A DNA stretch of 64,000 nt from RGIG4079 sp045531405 (GCA_045531405.1 JAZSDX010000008.1:26956-90955), one strand, 5' to 3'. Counted from the first letter of the stretch, positions 52,414 through 61,487 are shown. Program-made: numbers and translations. Notes: generated from the letters alone by a model not told the origin.

Positions 52414-53679
52414 TTATTCAGCGTACTTTTTTACGATAACAGTAGCATTGTGACCACCAAAACCGAATGAGTTGGACAATGCTGCGTTTACAACACGTTT
52501 TTCGGCTTTGCCAAATGTAAAGTTGAGGTTGTAGTCGATGTTTTCATCGTTATCTCCATCTTCATGATTGATAGTAGGAGGAACGATATCTTCTTGAACC
52601 GATTTTACACTAAACATTGCTTCAAGAGCGCCTGTTGCACCGAGCAAGTGTCCTGTCATTGATTTAGTTGAACTGATGTTCAATTTATATGCGTGATCAC
52701 CAAACACTTCTTTGATTGCTTTAATTTCTGATACGTCACCTACAGGAGTTGAAGTTCCGTGAACATTAATATAGTCAATGTCCTCGGGTTTCATCTCTGC
52801 GTCTTCAAGTGCGTTATTCATTGCTAAAATAGCACCAAGACCTTCGGGGTGAGTAGCAGTTAAGTGATAAGCATCGGCCGACATGCCACCTCCGGCTACT
52901 TCAGCGTAAATTTTTGCGCCACGAGCTTTTGCGTGTTCAAGTTCTTCAAGAATCAATACTACCGAACCTTCGCCCATAACAAAACCGTCACGAGAAGCAC
53001 TGAATGGACGAGAAGCTGTTTGAGGACTATCATTACGAGTCGAGAGGGCGTGCATTGAGTTAAAACCACCCACGCCGGCAGGATAAATAGCAGCCTCGGC
53101 GCCTCCGGTAACCATTACATTGGCTTTACCAAGACGAATGAGGTTGAACGCATCGATAATAGCATTGTTTGAAGATGCACAAGCCGATACCACTCCAAAG
53201 TTAGGACCATGGAAACCATATTGCATAGAGATGTGTCCCGATGCAATGTCAGCAATCATTTTGGGAATAAAGAAAGGATTGTATTTAGGACCTTGTTCTT
53301 CACCGTTAACAGCATAGTATCCGGCTTCTTCTTCAAAAGTGTGAAGCCCTCCAATGCCGGCAGCTACAATCACGCCTACACGATCCTTATTAATGCTTTC
53401 ATTTTCAAGATCAGCATCTTCGACAGCTTGTTTTGCAGCTACCATTGCATATTGTGCATATAGGTCAAGCTGACGAAGTTTTTTGCGGTCAAAATGATCG
53501 GCTGCATTAAAGTTTTTAACTTCGCATGCAAACTGAGTCTTAAATTTTGATGCATCAAAATGGGTAATAGGACCTGCACCACTCACACCTTCAAGGGCGT
53601 TGTTCCATGTGGTTTCAACGTCGTTTCCGATAGGAGTGATGGCTCCAAGACCTGTTACTACAACTCTTTTTAATTCCAT
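52414..53679 (-). CDS. fabF: 3-oxoacyl-ACP synthase II
   Basis: A 421-residue condensing enzyme of fatty-acid elongation. VVTGLGAITPIGNDVETTW opens the thiolase fold. The catalytic Cys lies in GVVSACASSNNAI, and the two His residues in NVHGTSTPVGD and SMTGHLLGATGALEA; GGFNSMHALS and SNSFGFGGHNATVIV complete the KAS II pattern. It is 27 bp downstream of acpP, the standard acpP-fabF pair. Confidence 0.97.
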   Translation of the reverse strand: MELKRVVVTGLGAITPIGNDVETTWNNALEGVSGAGPITHFDASKFKTQFACEVKNFNAADHFDRKKLRQLDLYAQYAMVAAKQAVEDADLENESINKDRVGVIVAAGIGGLHTFEEEAGYYAVNGEEQGPKYNPFFIPKMIADIASGHISMQYGFHGPNFGVVSACASSNNAIIDAFNLIRLGKANVMVTGGAEAAIYPAGVGGFNSMHALSTRNDSPQTASRPFSASRDGFVMGEGSVVLILEELEHAKARGAKIYAEVAGGGMSADAYHLTATHPEGLGAILAMNNALEDAEMKPEDIDYINVHGTSTPVGDVSEIKAIKEVFGDHAYKLNISSTKSMTGHLLGATGALEAMFSVKSVQEDIVPPTINHEDGDNDENIDYNLNFTFGKAEKRVVNAALSNSFGFGGHNATVIVKKYAE

Positions 53680-53706
53680 TATTTCTTTAAGAGTGTTGAG
53701 TAGAAA

Positions 53707-53943
53707 TTATGCTTTTGCTTTTTCAATATAAGCGATAGCGTCGCCAACAGAGCTGATGCCTTCAGCTTGATCATCAGGAATTGAGATGCCAAATTCTTTT
53801 TCAAATTCCATGATAAGTTCTACAGTGTCAAGGCTGTCTGCGCCAAGATCAGTTGTAAATACTGCTGATTCTGTTACTTGATTTTCATCAACACCAAGTT
53901 TGTCTACGATGATCGCTTTTACGCGAGATGCAATTTCTGACAT
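53707..53943 (-). CDS. acpP: Acyl carrier protein
   Basis: A 78-residue acidic carrier. The phosphopantetheine attachment motif DLGADSLDTVELIMEFEKEF has the modified Ser after D. Length and helix pattern are standard. First gene of acpP-fabF. Confidence 0.97.
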   Translation of the reverse strand: MSEIASRVKAIIVDKLGVDENQVTESAVFTTDLGADSLDTVELIMEFEKEFGISIPDDQAEGISSVGDAIAYIEKAKA

Positions 53944-53981
53944 AATAATACGATTTTAATTAATAAATTCATTTTGCGGTG

Positions 53982-53989
53982 CAAAGATA
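53982..53989 (-). promoter_or_regulatory. -7 box (TATCTTTG) of acpP-fabF
   Basis: Minus-strand TATCTTTG, 38 bp upstream of the acpP ATG. The -33 element is not evident at 19-21 bp. Confidence 0.5.
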
Positions 53990-54214
53990 AGCATTTTTAA
54001 TTCAATAACCTTAACTTTCGGCAAGAAAGTTAGGGCAAAGGGGCTATTTTGCCTATTTTTTTCAACATTTTCCTCTATTCATAAGGATTTTAGGAGATAT
54101 TTTTGCACTTCACTAAGTTACAATCATGTTACAATATTTCACCTTCCCATTGGTCATTTACTCCGATTTAATGCACGAAATTCCGGTTATCCATTCTATG
54201 TTAAATATATTTAC

Positions 54215-54222
54215 TACCTTCG
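54215..54222 (+). promoter_or_regulatory. -7-like box (TACCTTCG) abutting the histidine-kinase start
   Basis: TACCTTCG (one base from TAnnTTTG) ends 4 bp before the ATG at 54227. If used, transcription starts at or next to the start codon. Confidence 0.4.
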
Positions 54223-54226
54223 TAGC

Positions 54227-56653
54227 ATGAAAACCCTTTCTATCAAAATCGCATTAGGATATATTGCAATTATTGCACTACTCTTTGGTGCAATATACTA
54301 TATCAACAAGCAAGCCTCAACCATAATGAGGAGTAGTGAAATCGAAGAATATATTTCTTCACGTCGCACAGCCTGCGACAATCTCATATCAGCCACTCTC
54401 ACAGCGGAAACATACGGGCAAACAGCCGGACTTGGCGATAAAACATCATATCAAATATATCTATCATCAATTAACCAAATCGACTCGGCCATCACATCGT
54501 TAAATTCCTTCACCAACGACTCAACAGGCAAAAAACTTTTAGACTCATTGACTGAAGTAATCTCAATCAAATCAACCATAATAAAAGACCTTTACACGAT
54601 TTCGTCAAGCAACAATCCCAATACCTACCAACAACAAATCGCACAATTAATAAATCAATATAGCGATATGGGCACCCATACTCACATCATAACAAACACG
54701 ATAAAAGAAGAAAAAGCCACAACTATTAATGCTCACGACAAAAATATATTCAAACGAATTGCTGCAATATTCAAATCGGGAGACAACGACAGCACAACAA
54801 TCACATCAATCTCCAGCACCAGCGATACTACATCTACATTTATAAATCATGGCACATCATTAAATGAGGATTTTAATCAACTAAGCGCATCAACTCTTAA
54901 AAATGAAACCAAGCGTGCCCACAAACTTCAAAGCAAAATCAATGCATTACGAATAGCAAATGGTAATTTAAGTATTAAAATTTCATCACTAATATCAGAT
55001 ATTGAACAATCGGAAGATGCTATTCGTGCCGAGGCTCTCAACAATGAATACAAGACCAAACAACATAGCCTTAAAATCACATTTCTCATTGCAATTATCG
55101 CAACCATTATTGCAATAATTTTCTTTATAATTATATGGCGAGACATAACTCGAAGCAATCGTTATCGCAAAGAAATGGAGGCTGCCAAACATCGAGCAGA
55201 AGAGTTGCTCGATGCGAGAGAAAAACTAATGATGACAATCACTCACGATATAAAAGCCCCAACCGGAGCCATTATTGGTTATTCTGAACTAATTGAGCAA
55301 TCAAACACATCTTTAATAATATCGGAATATGCTAAAAGCATAAACAATTCTGCCTCTCATCTACTTAACCTCGTTACAGACCTACTCGATTTTCATCGTT
55401 TAGATGCCGAAGAAATTAATTTAGTCCCTACAAATTTCCATGCGGCCTCAACAATCCACGAAATAGCCCAAAACTTCTCATCTCTAATTGTAAAAAAGGG
55501 ATTAAAATTAAGCATTATTAATTCCTCATCAACCAATCAACATATTTGTTGCGACTTATTCAGATTGCGTCAAATTCTGGAAAACCTTATAAGCAACGCC
55601 ATTAAATTTACCGACAATGGAGAAATCACAATATCTTCATCAATCATCGACAACAATCTCAACGTAGCTGTTACAGACACCGGTAAAGGAATTTCGGCTC
55701 TTGACCAAACTAAGATTTTCGAGGAATTTACCCGTCTTAAAAATGCACAAGGAGTTGAAGGTTCAGGTTTAGGACTATCTATTACATCAAAGCTTGTAAA
55801 TCTTTTTGGAGGAACAATTAATCTCAATAGTGTCATTGGCAAAGGCAGCACTTTTGCAATATCAATTCCTATTACAATTGTCAAACAACAAGAACAAAAA
55901 CCACAAACCACATCTAATAACACCACTCAGTCCCTCTCACCCATTGATAAATTAAATATAGTTGTAATCGACGACGACCCTATACAACTCAAATATACTC
56001 ATACCATGTTGCAGAACATTGGCATCGATTGCAACATTCATTGCCACTCAATAGCCAACGATGGCATAGCATGTGCCATCAGTTCAACACCCGACATTAT
56101 CTTTACCGATATACAAATGCCTCATATCGACGGATTTGAACTATTGGCTCAAGTTAGAAAAAACCTCCCCGACACTCCGGTAATTGCAATGACCGCCAAC
56201 AGCAACATCAAAATTGAAGAGTACCTAAAAAAAGGCTTTAACCAAGTTTTACCCAAACCATATAAACAACAGCAACTAATCGATATAATTCAACAATTTT
56301 TCGACACCAATGAAATTGATTTTTCACCAATAACACAATTTGCCGACAACGATGAAGAAACCATCAATCTGCTCTTGACAACCACCCTTGATGAAACGCT
56401 TAAAAACGAAGATGCTATTACTAATGCAATTAAAGCGACAGACAAAGAGTCGGTTTGTGCCATCGCACATAAAATGTTACCACTTATAACAATGGTAAAA
56501 ATTCAAGGGTTAGACGCTTTTGAATATTTCAACAGCCAACGGGATAAAAAAGGCTGGAACAACAACGATGATATTCAAGCTCAATCAATACTAAAAACAA
56601 TATCACTTCTTATTACTCATCTAAAAAGAAGCATCAGTGATAAAAAAGATTAA
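54227..56653 (+). CDS. Hybrid sensor histidine kinase with receiver and Hpt-like domain
   Basis: An 808-residue inner-membrane sensor. TM1 is at about 7-26 and TM2 at about 283-304; between them lies a helical periplasmic region with no recognised ligand domain. The HisKA dimerisation helix carries His340 (TITHDIKAPTGAIIGYSELI). The ATPase domain has the N box at Asn457, DTGKG at 484-488 and GSGLGLS at 512-518. A receiver domain follows (Asp582-584 pocket, phosphoacceptor Asp628, Lys677). The last about 110 residues are helical with His748 in a CAIAHKMLP context, fitting an Hpt domain. This gives a full His-Asp-His chain for the sigma-54-type regulator encoded 58 bp downstream. Confidence 0.9.
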   Translation: MKTLSIKIALGYIAIIALLFGAIYYINKQASTIMRSSEIEEYISSRRTACDNLISATLTAETYGQTAGLGDKTSYQIYLSSINQIDSAITSLNSFTNDSTGKKLLDSLTEVISIKSTIIKDLYTISSSNNPNTYQQQIAQLINQYSDMGTHTHIITNTIKEEKATTINAHDKNIFKRIAAIFKSGDNDSTTITSISSTSDTTSTFINHGTSLNEDFNQLSASTLKNETKRAHKLQSKINALRIANGNLSIKISSLISDIEQSEDAIRAEALNNEYKTKQHSLKITFLIAIIATIIAIIFFIIIWRDITRSNRYRKEMEAAKHRAEELLDAREKLMMTITHDIKAPTGAIIGYSELIEQSNTSLIISEYAKSINNSASHLLNLVTDLLDFHRLDAEEINLVPTNFHAASTIHEIAQNFSSLIVKKGLKLSIINSSSTNQHICCDLFRLRQILENLISNAIKFTDNGEITISSSIIDNNLNVAVTDTGKGISALDQTKIFEEFTRLKNAQGVEGSGLGLSITSKLVNLFGGTINLNSVIGKGSTFAISIPITIVKQQEQKPQTTSNNTTQSLSPIDKLNIVVIDDDPIQLKYTHTMLQNIGIDCNIHCHSIANDGIACAISSTPDIIFTDIQMPHIDGFELLAQVRKNLPDTPVIAMTANSNIKIEEYLKKGFNQVLPKPYKQQQLIDIIQQFFDTNEIDFSPITQFADNDEETINLLLTTTLDETLKNEDAITNAIKATDKESVCAIAHKMLPLITMVKIQGLDAFEYFNSQRDKKGWNNNDDIQAQSILKTISLLITHLKRSISDKKD

Positions 56654-56681
56654 GACTGATAAATTCATCGACAAAATACAC

Positions 56682-56689
56682 TATCTTTG
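56682..56689 (+). promoter_or_regulatory. -7 box (TATCTTTG) in front of the response-regulator gene
   Basis: TATCTTTG lies 22 bp upstream of the ATG at 56712, so the regulator may have its own promoter in addition to read-through from the kinase gene. Confidence 0.5.
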
Positions 56690-56711
56690 TAAATGATTTT
56701 TTATATCCATT

Positions 56712-58028
56712 ATGAGTGCGATATTATTAATAGAAGACGATTTGACATTTTCAACCATGATTAAAGCATGGTTGAGCCGAAAAGGTTTTGAGATTGAAAC
56801 AGCATCAAATATTGCTCGTGGACTAACCTTAATCAAGCATTCTCAATTCGATTTAATATTATCAGATATGCGTCTTCCCGATGGTGAAGGATTAAATATT
56901 CTTGATTACTTAACAAGCAATAACATCTCCACTCCGTTAATAATAATGACAAGCTATGCCGATGTTCAAAATGCAGTCAACGCTATGAAACATGGAGCTT
57001 TTGATTATATTGCCAAACCGATACAACCCGACATATTACTTGAAAAAATAAATAGTGCATTATCTGACACTCACACAATTAAAGCGATATCTAATACACC
57101 TAACAGCAAGCAGCAACACGACTCGAACTACATGGAAGGAGATAGCGAAGCGGCTCGTCGTCTGTATGGATTTGTATCACTTGTTGCCCCCACTCCAATG
57201 TCGGTACTTATTACCGGAGCCAATGGAACCGGCAAAGAATATGTTGCAAAACGAATTCATCAATTAAGCCGTAGATGCGACAATCCATTTATCGCAATTG
57301 ATTGTGGAGCTCTAACGAAAGAACTTGCAGCATCAGAGTTGTTTGGACATGTAAAAGGAGCTTTCACCGGAGCAACAGCAGATAAAACCGGAGCATTTAA
57401 TGAAGCAAATGGCGGCACAATATTCCTTGATGAGGTTGGCAACTTAAGCTACGATGTTCAAGTACAATTATTAAGAGCTATCCAAGAACGGAAAATTCGT
57501 CCGGTGGGTTCAATTAAAGAAATTGACGTTGATGTGAGAATTATATGTGCAACGAACAAAGATATGCCAAAAGCAATTGCCGATGGAGAATTTCGTGAGG
57601 ACTTGTATCATCGCATCAATGAGTTCAACCTAACAATGCCTCTGCTTCGCGAACGAGGAAACGACATTATTGAATTTGCCAACTTCTTTCTTTGCCAAGC
57701 TAACCAAGAATTAGAACGCAACATTAAAGGGTTTAGCAACGATGCCATTGAGACCATACTCAAATATGAATGGCCGGGAAATCTACGCCAAATGAAAAAC
57801 GTAATAAAAAGAGCAACACTTATCGCTCAATACGACACAATTAATACTATTGATTTAGGTCTCGATTTAAACAATACACCATCTTTCATGCTTCGCAATG
57901 AAAATTCCGAACGCGAATTAATAATAAAAGCTCTTGAATCAAGTAGTAACAACAAAGCTCTTGCTGCTCGCATGCTTGGCATTGACCGAAAAACACTTTA
58001 CAACAAAATAAAACTTTACAATCTATAA
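56712..58028 (+). CDS. Sigma-54-dependent response regulator (NtrC family)
   Basis: A 438-residue activator. The receiver domain has phosphoacceptor Asp52 (LILSDMRLPDGEG) and Lys102. The AAA+ domain has Walker A GANGTGKE (169-176), the sigma-54 contact loop GAFTGA (216-221) and Walker B GGTIFLDEVG (234-243). The C-terminal Fis-type helix-turn-helix (about 405-438) reads NNKALAARMLGIDRKTLYNKI. It needs RpoN and upstream enhancer sites. The gene pairs with the hybrid kinase before it and is followed by a sigma-54-type promoter driving a small secreted protein, which is the obvious candidate target. Confidence 0.95.
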   Translation: MSAILLIEDDLTFSTMIKAWLSRKGFEIETASNIARGLTLIKHSQFDLILSDMRLPDGEGLNILDYLTSNNISTPLIIMTSYADVQNAVNAMKHGAFDYIAKPIQPDILLEKINSALSDTHTIKAISNTPNSKQQHDSNYMEGDSEAARRLYGFVSLVAPTPMSVLITGANGTGKEYVAKRIHQLSRRCDNPFIAIDCGALTKELAASELFGHVKGAFTGATADKTGAFNEANGGTIFLDEVGNLSYDVQVQLLRAIQERKIRPVGSIKEIDVDVRIICATNKDMPKAIADGEFREDLYHRINEFNLTMPLLRERGNDIIEFANFFLCQANQELERNIKGFSNDAIETILKYEWPGNLRQMKNVIKRATLIAQYDTINTIDLGLDLNNTPSFMLRNENSERELIIKALESSSNNKALAARMLGIDRKTLYNKIKLYNL

Positions 58029-58037
58029 AACTTCATT

Positions 58038-58089
58038 TTCCACACAAAAGTGTAGAAAAATTCCACACTTTACACACACATTTCCACAC
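58038..58089 (+). promoter_or_regulatory. Putative activator-binding (enhancer) sites: three TTCCACAC repeats
   Basis: TTCCACAC occurs at 58038-58045, 58061-58068 and 58082-58089. The starts are 23 and 21 bp apart, close to two turns of the helix. The first copy is half of an inverted repeat with GTGTAGAA (58050-58057) across AAAA. The cluster ends about 65 bp before the sigma-54 promoter, a usual enhancer distance. Confidence 0.55.
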
Positions 58090-58154
58090 ATTCATTCCTC
58101 TCAACAAACACACAACAATCTAATAATTAGAAACTTACACACATGTGCTATTTT

Positions 58155-58169
58155 TGGCACAGCCATTGT
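58155..58169 (+). promoter_or_regulatory. Sigma-54 (RpoN) promoter
   Basis: TGGCACAGCCATTGT matches the -24/-12 consensus TGGCAC-N5-TTGC with exact spacing; only the last base differs (T for C), plus A for G after TGGCAC. Transcription would begin near 58180 and give a leader of about 50 nt before the ATG at 58231. Confidence 0.75.
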
Positions 58170-58230
58170 CATATACTTATAACAGAAAGTCATTTTGAAA
58201 TTATTAATAACTAAAAAATAAAAACAGATT

Positions 58231-58623
58231 ATGAAAAAGCTCGTATTTACAGTAGCAATGGCATTAAGCCTCAGTGTTGCATTCGCACTCACTAACAACA
58301 ACAATTCAGTAGCTAACACGTCAAATGATGACTCAACTGCAACTCCCGACACTGTAGTTGTAAAAACTGAGATCCTTGCATCACTTGACAGCACTAATCC
58401 CGATACTACTATTGCGAAAACTGAACTACTTGCGGTTCTTGACAGTACCTCTCCCGACACGACCACAACTGCTCAAACTCAAGAGTATTTAATTGCGATG
58501 TTTGATAGCATTAATCCCGATACTGCCGTTGTAAAAACAGATTGCTTGATAGCGGCACTTGACAGCACCATTCCCGACACAACTACAACTCCTTCAAATA
58601 TTCAAATTTGCATGATAGCATAA
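58231..58623 (+). CDS. Small secreted protein with five DSTxPDT repeats
   Basis: A 130-residue product with a signal peptide (MKKLVFTVAMALSLSVAFA). The mature part is five imperfect repeats starting at residues 34, 53, 71, 92 and 111 (18-21 residue period). Each opens D-S-T/I-x-P-D-T and, two of them alternating with the others, continues KTE/KTD...LLAxL or TTTT...YLIAxF. Cys104 and Cys127 are the only cysteines. I know no family of this type. It is followed by a terminator and preceded by a sigma-54 promoter, directly after the NtrC-type regulator, so it is probably that system's output. Its role (surface polymer, peptide signal or stress protein) is open. Confidence 0.8.
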   Translation: MKKLVFTVAMALSLSVAFALTNNNNSVANTSNDDSTATPDTVVVKTEILASLDSTNPDTTIAKTELLAVLDSTSPDTTTTAQTQEYLIAMFDSINPDTAVVKTDCLIAALDSTIPDTTTTPSNIQICMIA

Positions 58624-58660
58624 GTACATAATAGGTTATTATTAAAGTAATCTTTAATTG

Positions 58661-58692
58661 AAAAATGGGGCATGCGATATGTCCCATTTTTT
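58661..58692. terminator. Bidirectional terminator between the repeat protein and truA
   Basis: AAAAATGGG (58661-58669) pairs with CCCATTTTT (58683-58691); inner CAT/ATG extends the stem. Confidence 0.8.
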
Positions 58693-58730
58693 ATACCCAC
58701 CCAATACACTACCATAAAACTTTGCCATAT

Positions 58731-59477
58731 CTATGACTGATAATACGGATATTTCACTTCCCAAAGGAATAAAGCCTGACCGGGCATTGATGTTCCAGCC
58801 GAGCAACGGTCTTTTTCATCTATTATGCGACGAAAATCATCTATTGTGATTTTCCCACGTCCCACCTCAACAAGCGTACCAACTACTGCCCTCACCATAT
58901 TGCGAAGAAAGCGATCGGCAGTTATGACAAACACCCATCGCCCATCACCCAATGGCTTCCATTTTGCATACGTTACCTTACATATATTCGTTTTGTTATC
59001 GGCATGCAACTTTGCAAACGAAGTAAAGTCATCAACCTCCAACAATATCTTTGCAGCCTCATTCATTTTGTCATAATCGAGCGTTGCAGGTGCCTGCCAA
59101 CTCAAATCATAGCAAAACGGAGATTTTGCCGAATGAGCATAATAGTGATATGTGCGTAAGACGGCATCAAATCGGGCATGGGCTTCATCATGAACAGGCT
59201 TGATCGAGTAAATTGCAATATCTCGTCCCACAAGAGAGTTCAATCCTCGCACCATCGCATCGACATTCGCAATGGGACTTGATACATCAAAATGAGCAAT
59301 CATAGAATGAGCGTTAACACCGGCATCGGTGCGACCGGCACCAACAATCTTTATTGGCTCACGCATTATTTTTGCCAAAGCATCTTCAATAGTCGATTGC
59401 ACCGACACAGCATTTGGCTGCGACTGCCACCCATGAAACGGTTCACCTCGATAGGCAAGATGCATGAAATACCTCAT
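58731..59477 (-). CDS. truA: tRNA pseudouridine(38-40) synthase
   Basis: A 248-residue enzyme that modifies the tRNA anticodon arm. The opening FMHLAYRGEPFHGWQSQPNAVSVQ and the catalytic Asp in GAGRTDAGVNAHSMIAHFD are TruA signatures; ADRFLRNMVRAVVGTLVEVGRG closes the C-terminal domain. It follows speA on the same strand by 111 bp. Confidence 0.95.
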   Translation of the reverse strand: MRYFMHLAYRGEPFHGWQSQPNAVSVQSTIEDALAKIMREPIKIVGAGRTDAGVNAHSMIAHFDVSSPIANVDAMVRGLNSLVGRDIAIYSIKPVHDEAHARFDAVLRTYHYYAHSAKSPFCYDLSWQAPATLDYDKMNEAAKILLEVDDFTSFAKLHADNKTNICKVTYAKWKPLGDGRWVFVITADRFLRNMVRAVVGTLVEVGRGKITIDDFRRIIDEKDRCSAGTSMPGQALFLWEVKYPYYQS

Positions 59478-59485
59478 AGCAATTG

Positions 59486-59580
59486 AAAGTTGAAAGTTGA
59501 GAGTTGAGAACCTTTAGCTCAACGAGATTTATTCGAGTTAATTGAGAGTTATTTTTTCTTTTTCCTCTTTCCTCTTTCCT
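59486..59580. repeat. Short tandem repeats between speA and truA
   Basis: The gap holds two simple-sequence tracts: repeated GAAAGTT/GAGAGTT heptamers at about 59486-59510 and a CTCTTTC-type pyrimidine tract at about 59552-59580. CTCAACGAG and TTAATTGAG nearby give weak pairing. No gene is present. Confidence 0.5.
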
Positions 59581-59588
59581 TTTATACA

Positions 59589-61487
59589 TTAATCACGTTC
59601 AAGATATGTGTAACCATACAAGCCTGAACGATAGTTACTCAAAAATTCTCGACCCTCTTCGGGGGTGATGCGTCCGGCTTTCATTGAAGCGGTAACCCAT
59701 GTTTCTACATTACGCACGAGTTTTTTAGGATTAAACTGTACATAATCAAGAACTTCTGCCACAGTTTCCCCCTCAATAACTTGATCTATTTCATATCTAT
59801 CTTTATATACACTGATATGCACAGCATTAGTATCTCCAAATAAATTGTGCATATCTCCAAGAATCTCTTGATAAGCACCCACCAAGAACACCCCGAGATA
59901 ATATGGCTCGTTGGGCTTCAGTGCATGAACTGGCAATGAATTAGCAATGCCATGATTAGAGATAAAGTTAGCAATCTTACCATCGGAGTCGCATGTTATA
60001 TCCTGCAATGTCGCGGTGCGATTAGGTCGTTCGTCCAACCGAGAGATTGGCATTATAGGGAACACTTGATCAATAGCCCACGAGTCGGGCAATGATTGGA
60101 ATAATGAGAAGTTACAGAAATATTTATCGGGAAGCATTTTTGCAATCTTACGAAACTCATCGGGCGAATGCTTCATCGACGATGATATTTCGCCCACCTC
60201 ACGAGCAATCGACCAGAAGAGTTTTTCGATTTGAGCACGTGTGCGTAAATCAAGCATACCAAGACTAAACAAGTCGAGAGCTGTTTCGCGAATTTCGAGT
60301 GCATCGTGCCAACTTTCAACCAATCGAGCATGGCTCAATTTATCCCATATTTCATATAGCTCACGAGCCAATTCATGACTATTTTCATCAATTTCCTCCG
60401 AATCTTTCCATATAGGCTGCGAAGCAGTTTCAAGAACTTCAAACACCAACACTGAATGATGAGCCGACAATGAACGTCCACTTTCAGTAATTATGTTGGG
60501 CTGTCTTAAATTATTTTTTTCGCAAGCATCAACGATTGCCGAAATAGCGTCATTGGCATACTCTTGGATTGAATAATTCATGCTACTTTCACTAGCAGAG
60601 CTTCGAGTTCCATCATAATCAACACCTAACCCACCACCAATATCGACAAAATCAATATTAAAGCCAAGCTTCGATAGTTGAACATAAAACTGCATTGCTT
60701 CACGAAGAGCATTTTTTATCAATCGTATTTTTGTTATTTGGCTTCCTATATGAAAATGGATAAATTTCAAACATTCCTCCATTTTGTTTTTTTCAAGAAA
60801 GTCGAGAGCTTCAAGCAATTCACTTGAATTCAATCCGAATTTAGATTGATCGCCTCCCGATTCTTCCCATTTACCCGAACCCGAGCTCGACAACTTAATA
60901 CGAATGCCTATATTTGGTTTTATATTGATACGTTTTGAAATCTCGGTTATTAGTCGTAGTTCATTCAGTTTTTCTACAACCAAATATATACGGCGTCCCA
61001 TCTTTTGAGCCAACAATGCCAATTCGATATAATCTTCATCTTTATATCCATTGCAAATGATCAGAGCATTTTCGGCAATATTTGTCGCCAACACTGCATG
61101 CAATTCGGGCTTAGAACCGGCTTCAAGACCAATATTGAATTTTTTACCATGAGTAACAAGCTCTTCAACTACCGGACGCATTTGATTAACTTTGATAGGA
61201 TATATCAAAAAATTTTGTGCTTGATAGTTATATTCATCAGCAGCTTGTTTGAAACAACGAGATATTTTCTCGATGCGATTATCCAAAATGTCGGGGAAAC
61301 GCAATAATACGGGAGATGTAATATCTCGCACTTGCAATTCATCCATCACTTCTTTCAAGTCAACCGAAGCATAACCTTCTTTGGGCGTTACTATAACATG
61401 ACCTTTCTCATTTACTGAGAAATATTTCAATCCCCATCCGTTGATGTTGTATAGTTCTGCACTATCATCAATGCGCCACTTTCTCAT
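59589..61487 (-). CDS. speA: Biosynthetic arginine decarboxylase
   Basis: A 632-residue PLP-dependent fold III (alanine-racemase-like) enzyme that turns arginine into agmatine for polyamine synthesis. FLIYPIKVNQMRPVVEEL contains the PLP Lys, FHIGSQITKIRLIK and DIGGGLGVDYDGT bind the phosphate, and the Cys-bearing C-terminal region follows as in SpeA. A helical insert (about 340-450) is typical of the long SpeA form. Cytoplasmic; no signal peptide. Confidence 0.95.
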   Translation of the reverse strand: MRKWRIDDSAELYNINGWGLKYFSVNEKGHVIVTPKEGYASVDLKEVMDELQVRDITSPVLLRFPDILDNRIEKISRCFKQAADEYNYQAQNFLIYPIKVNQMRPVVEELVTHGKKFNIGLEAGSKPELHAVLATNIAENALIICNGYKDEDYIELALLAQKMGRRIYLVVEKLNELRLITEISKRINIKPNIGIRIKLSSSGSGKWEESGGDQSKFGLNSSELLEALDFLEKNKMEECLKFIHFHIGSQITKIRLIKNALREAMQFYVQLSKLGFNIDFVDIGGGLGVDYDGTRSSASESSMNYSIQEYANDAISAIVDACEKNNLRQPNIITESGRSLSAHHSVLVFEVLETASQPIWKDSEEIDENSHELARELYEIWDKLSHARLVESWHDALEIRETALDLFSLGMLDLRTRAQIEKLFWSIAREVGEISSSMKHSPDEFRKIAKMLPDKYFCNFSLFQSLPDSWAIDQVFPIMPISRLDERPNRTATLQDITCDSDGKIANFISNHGIANSLPVHALKPNEPYYLGVFLVGAYQEILGDMHNLFGDTNAVHISVYKDRYEIDQVIEGETVAEVLDYVQFNPKKLVRNVETWVTASMKAGRITPEEGREFLSNYRSGLYGYTYLERD

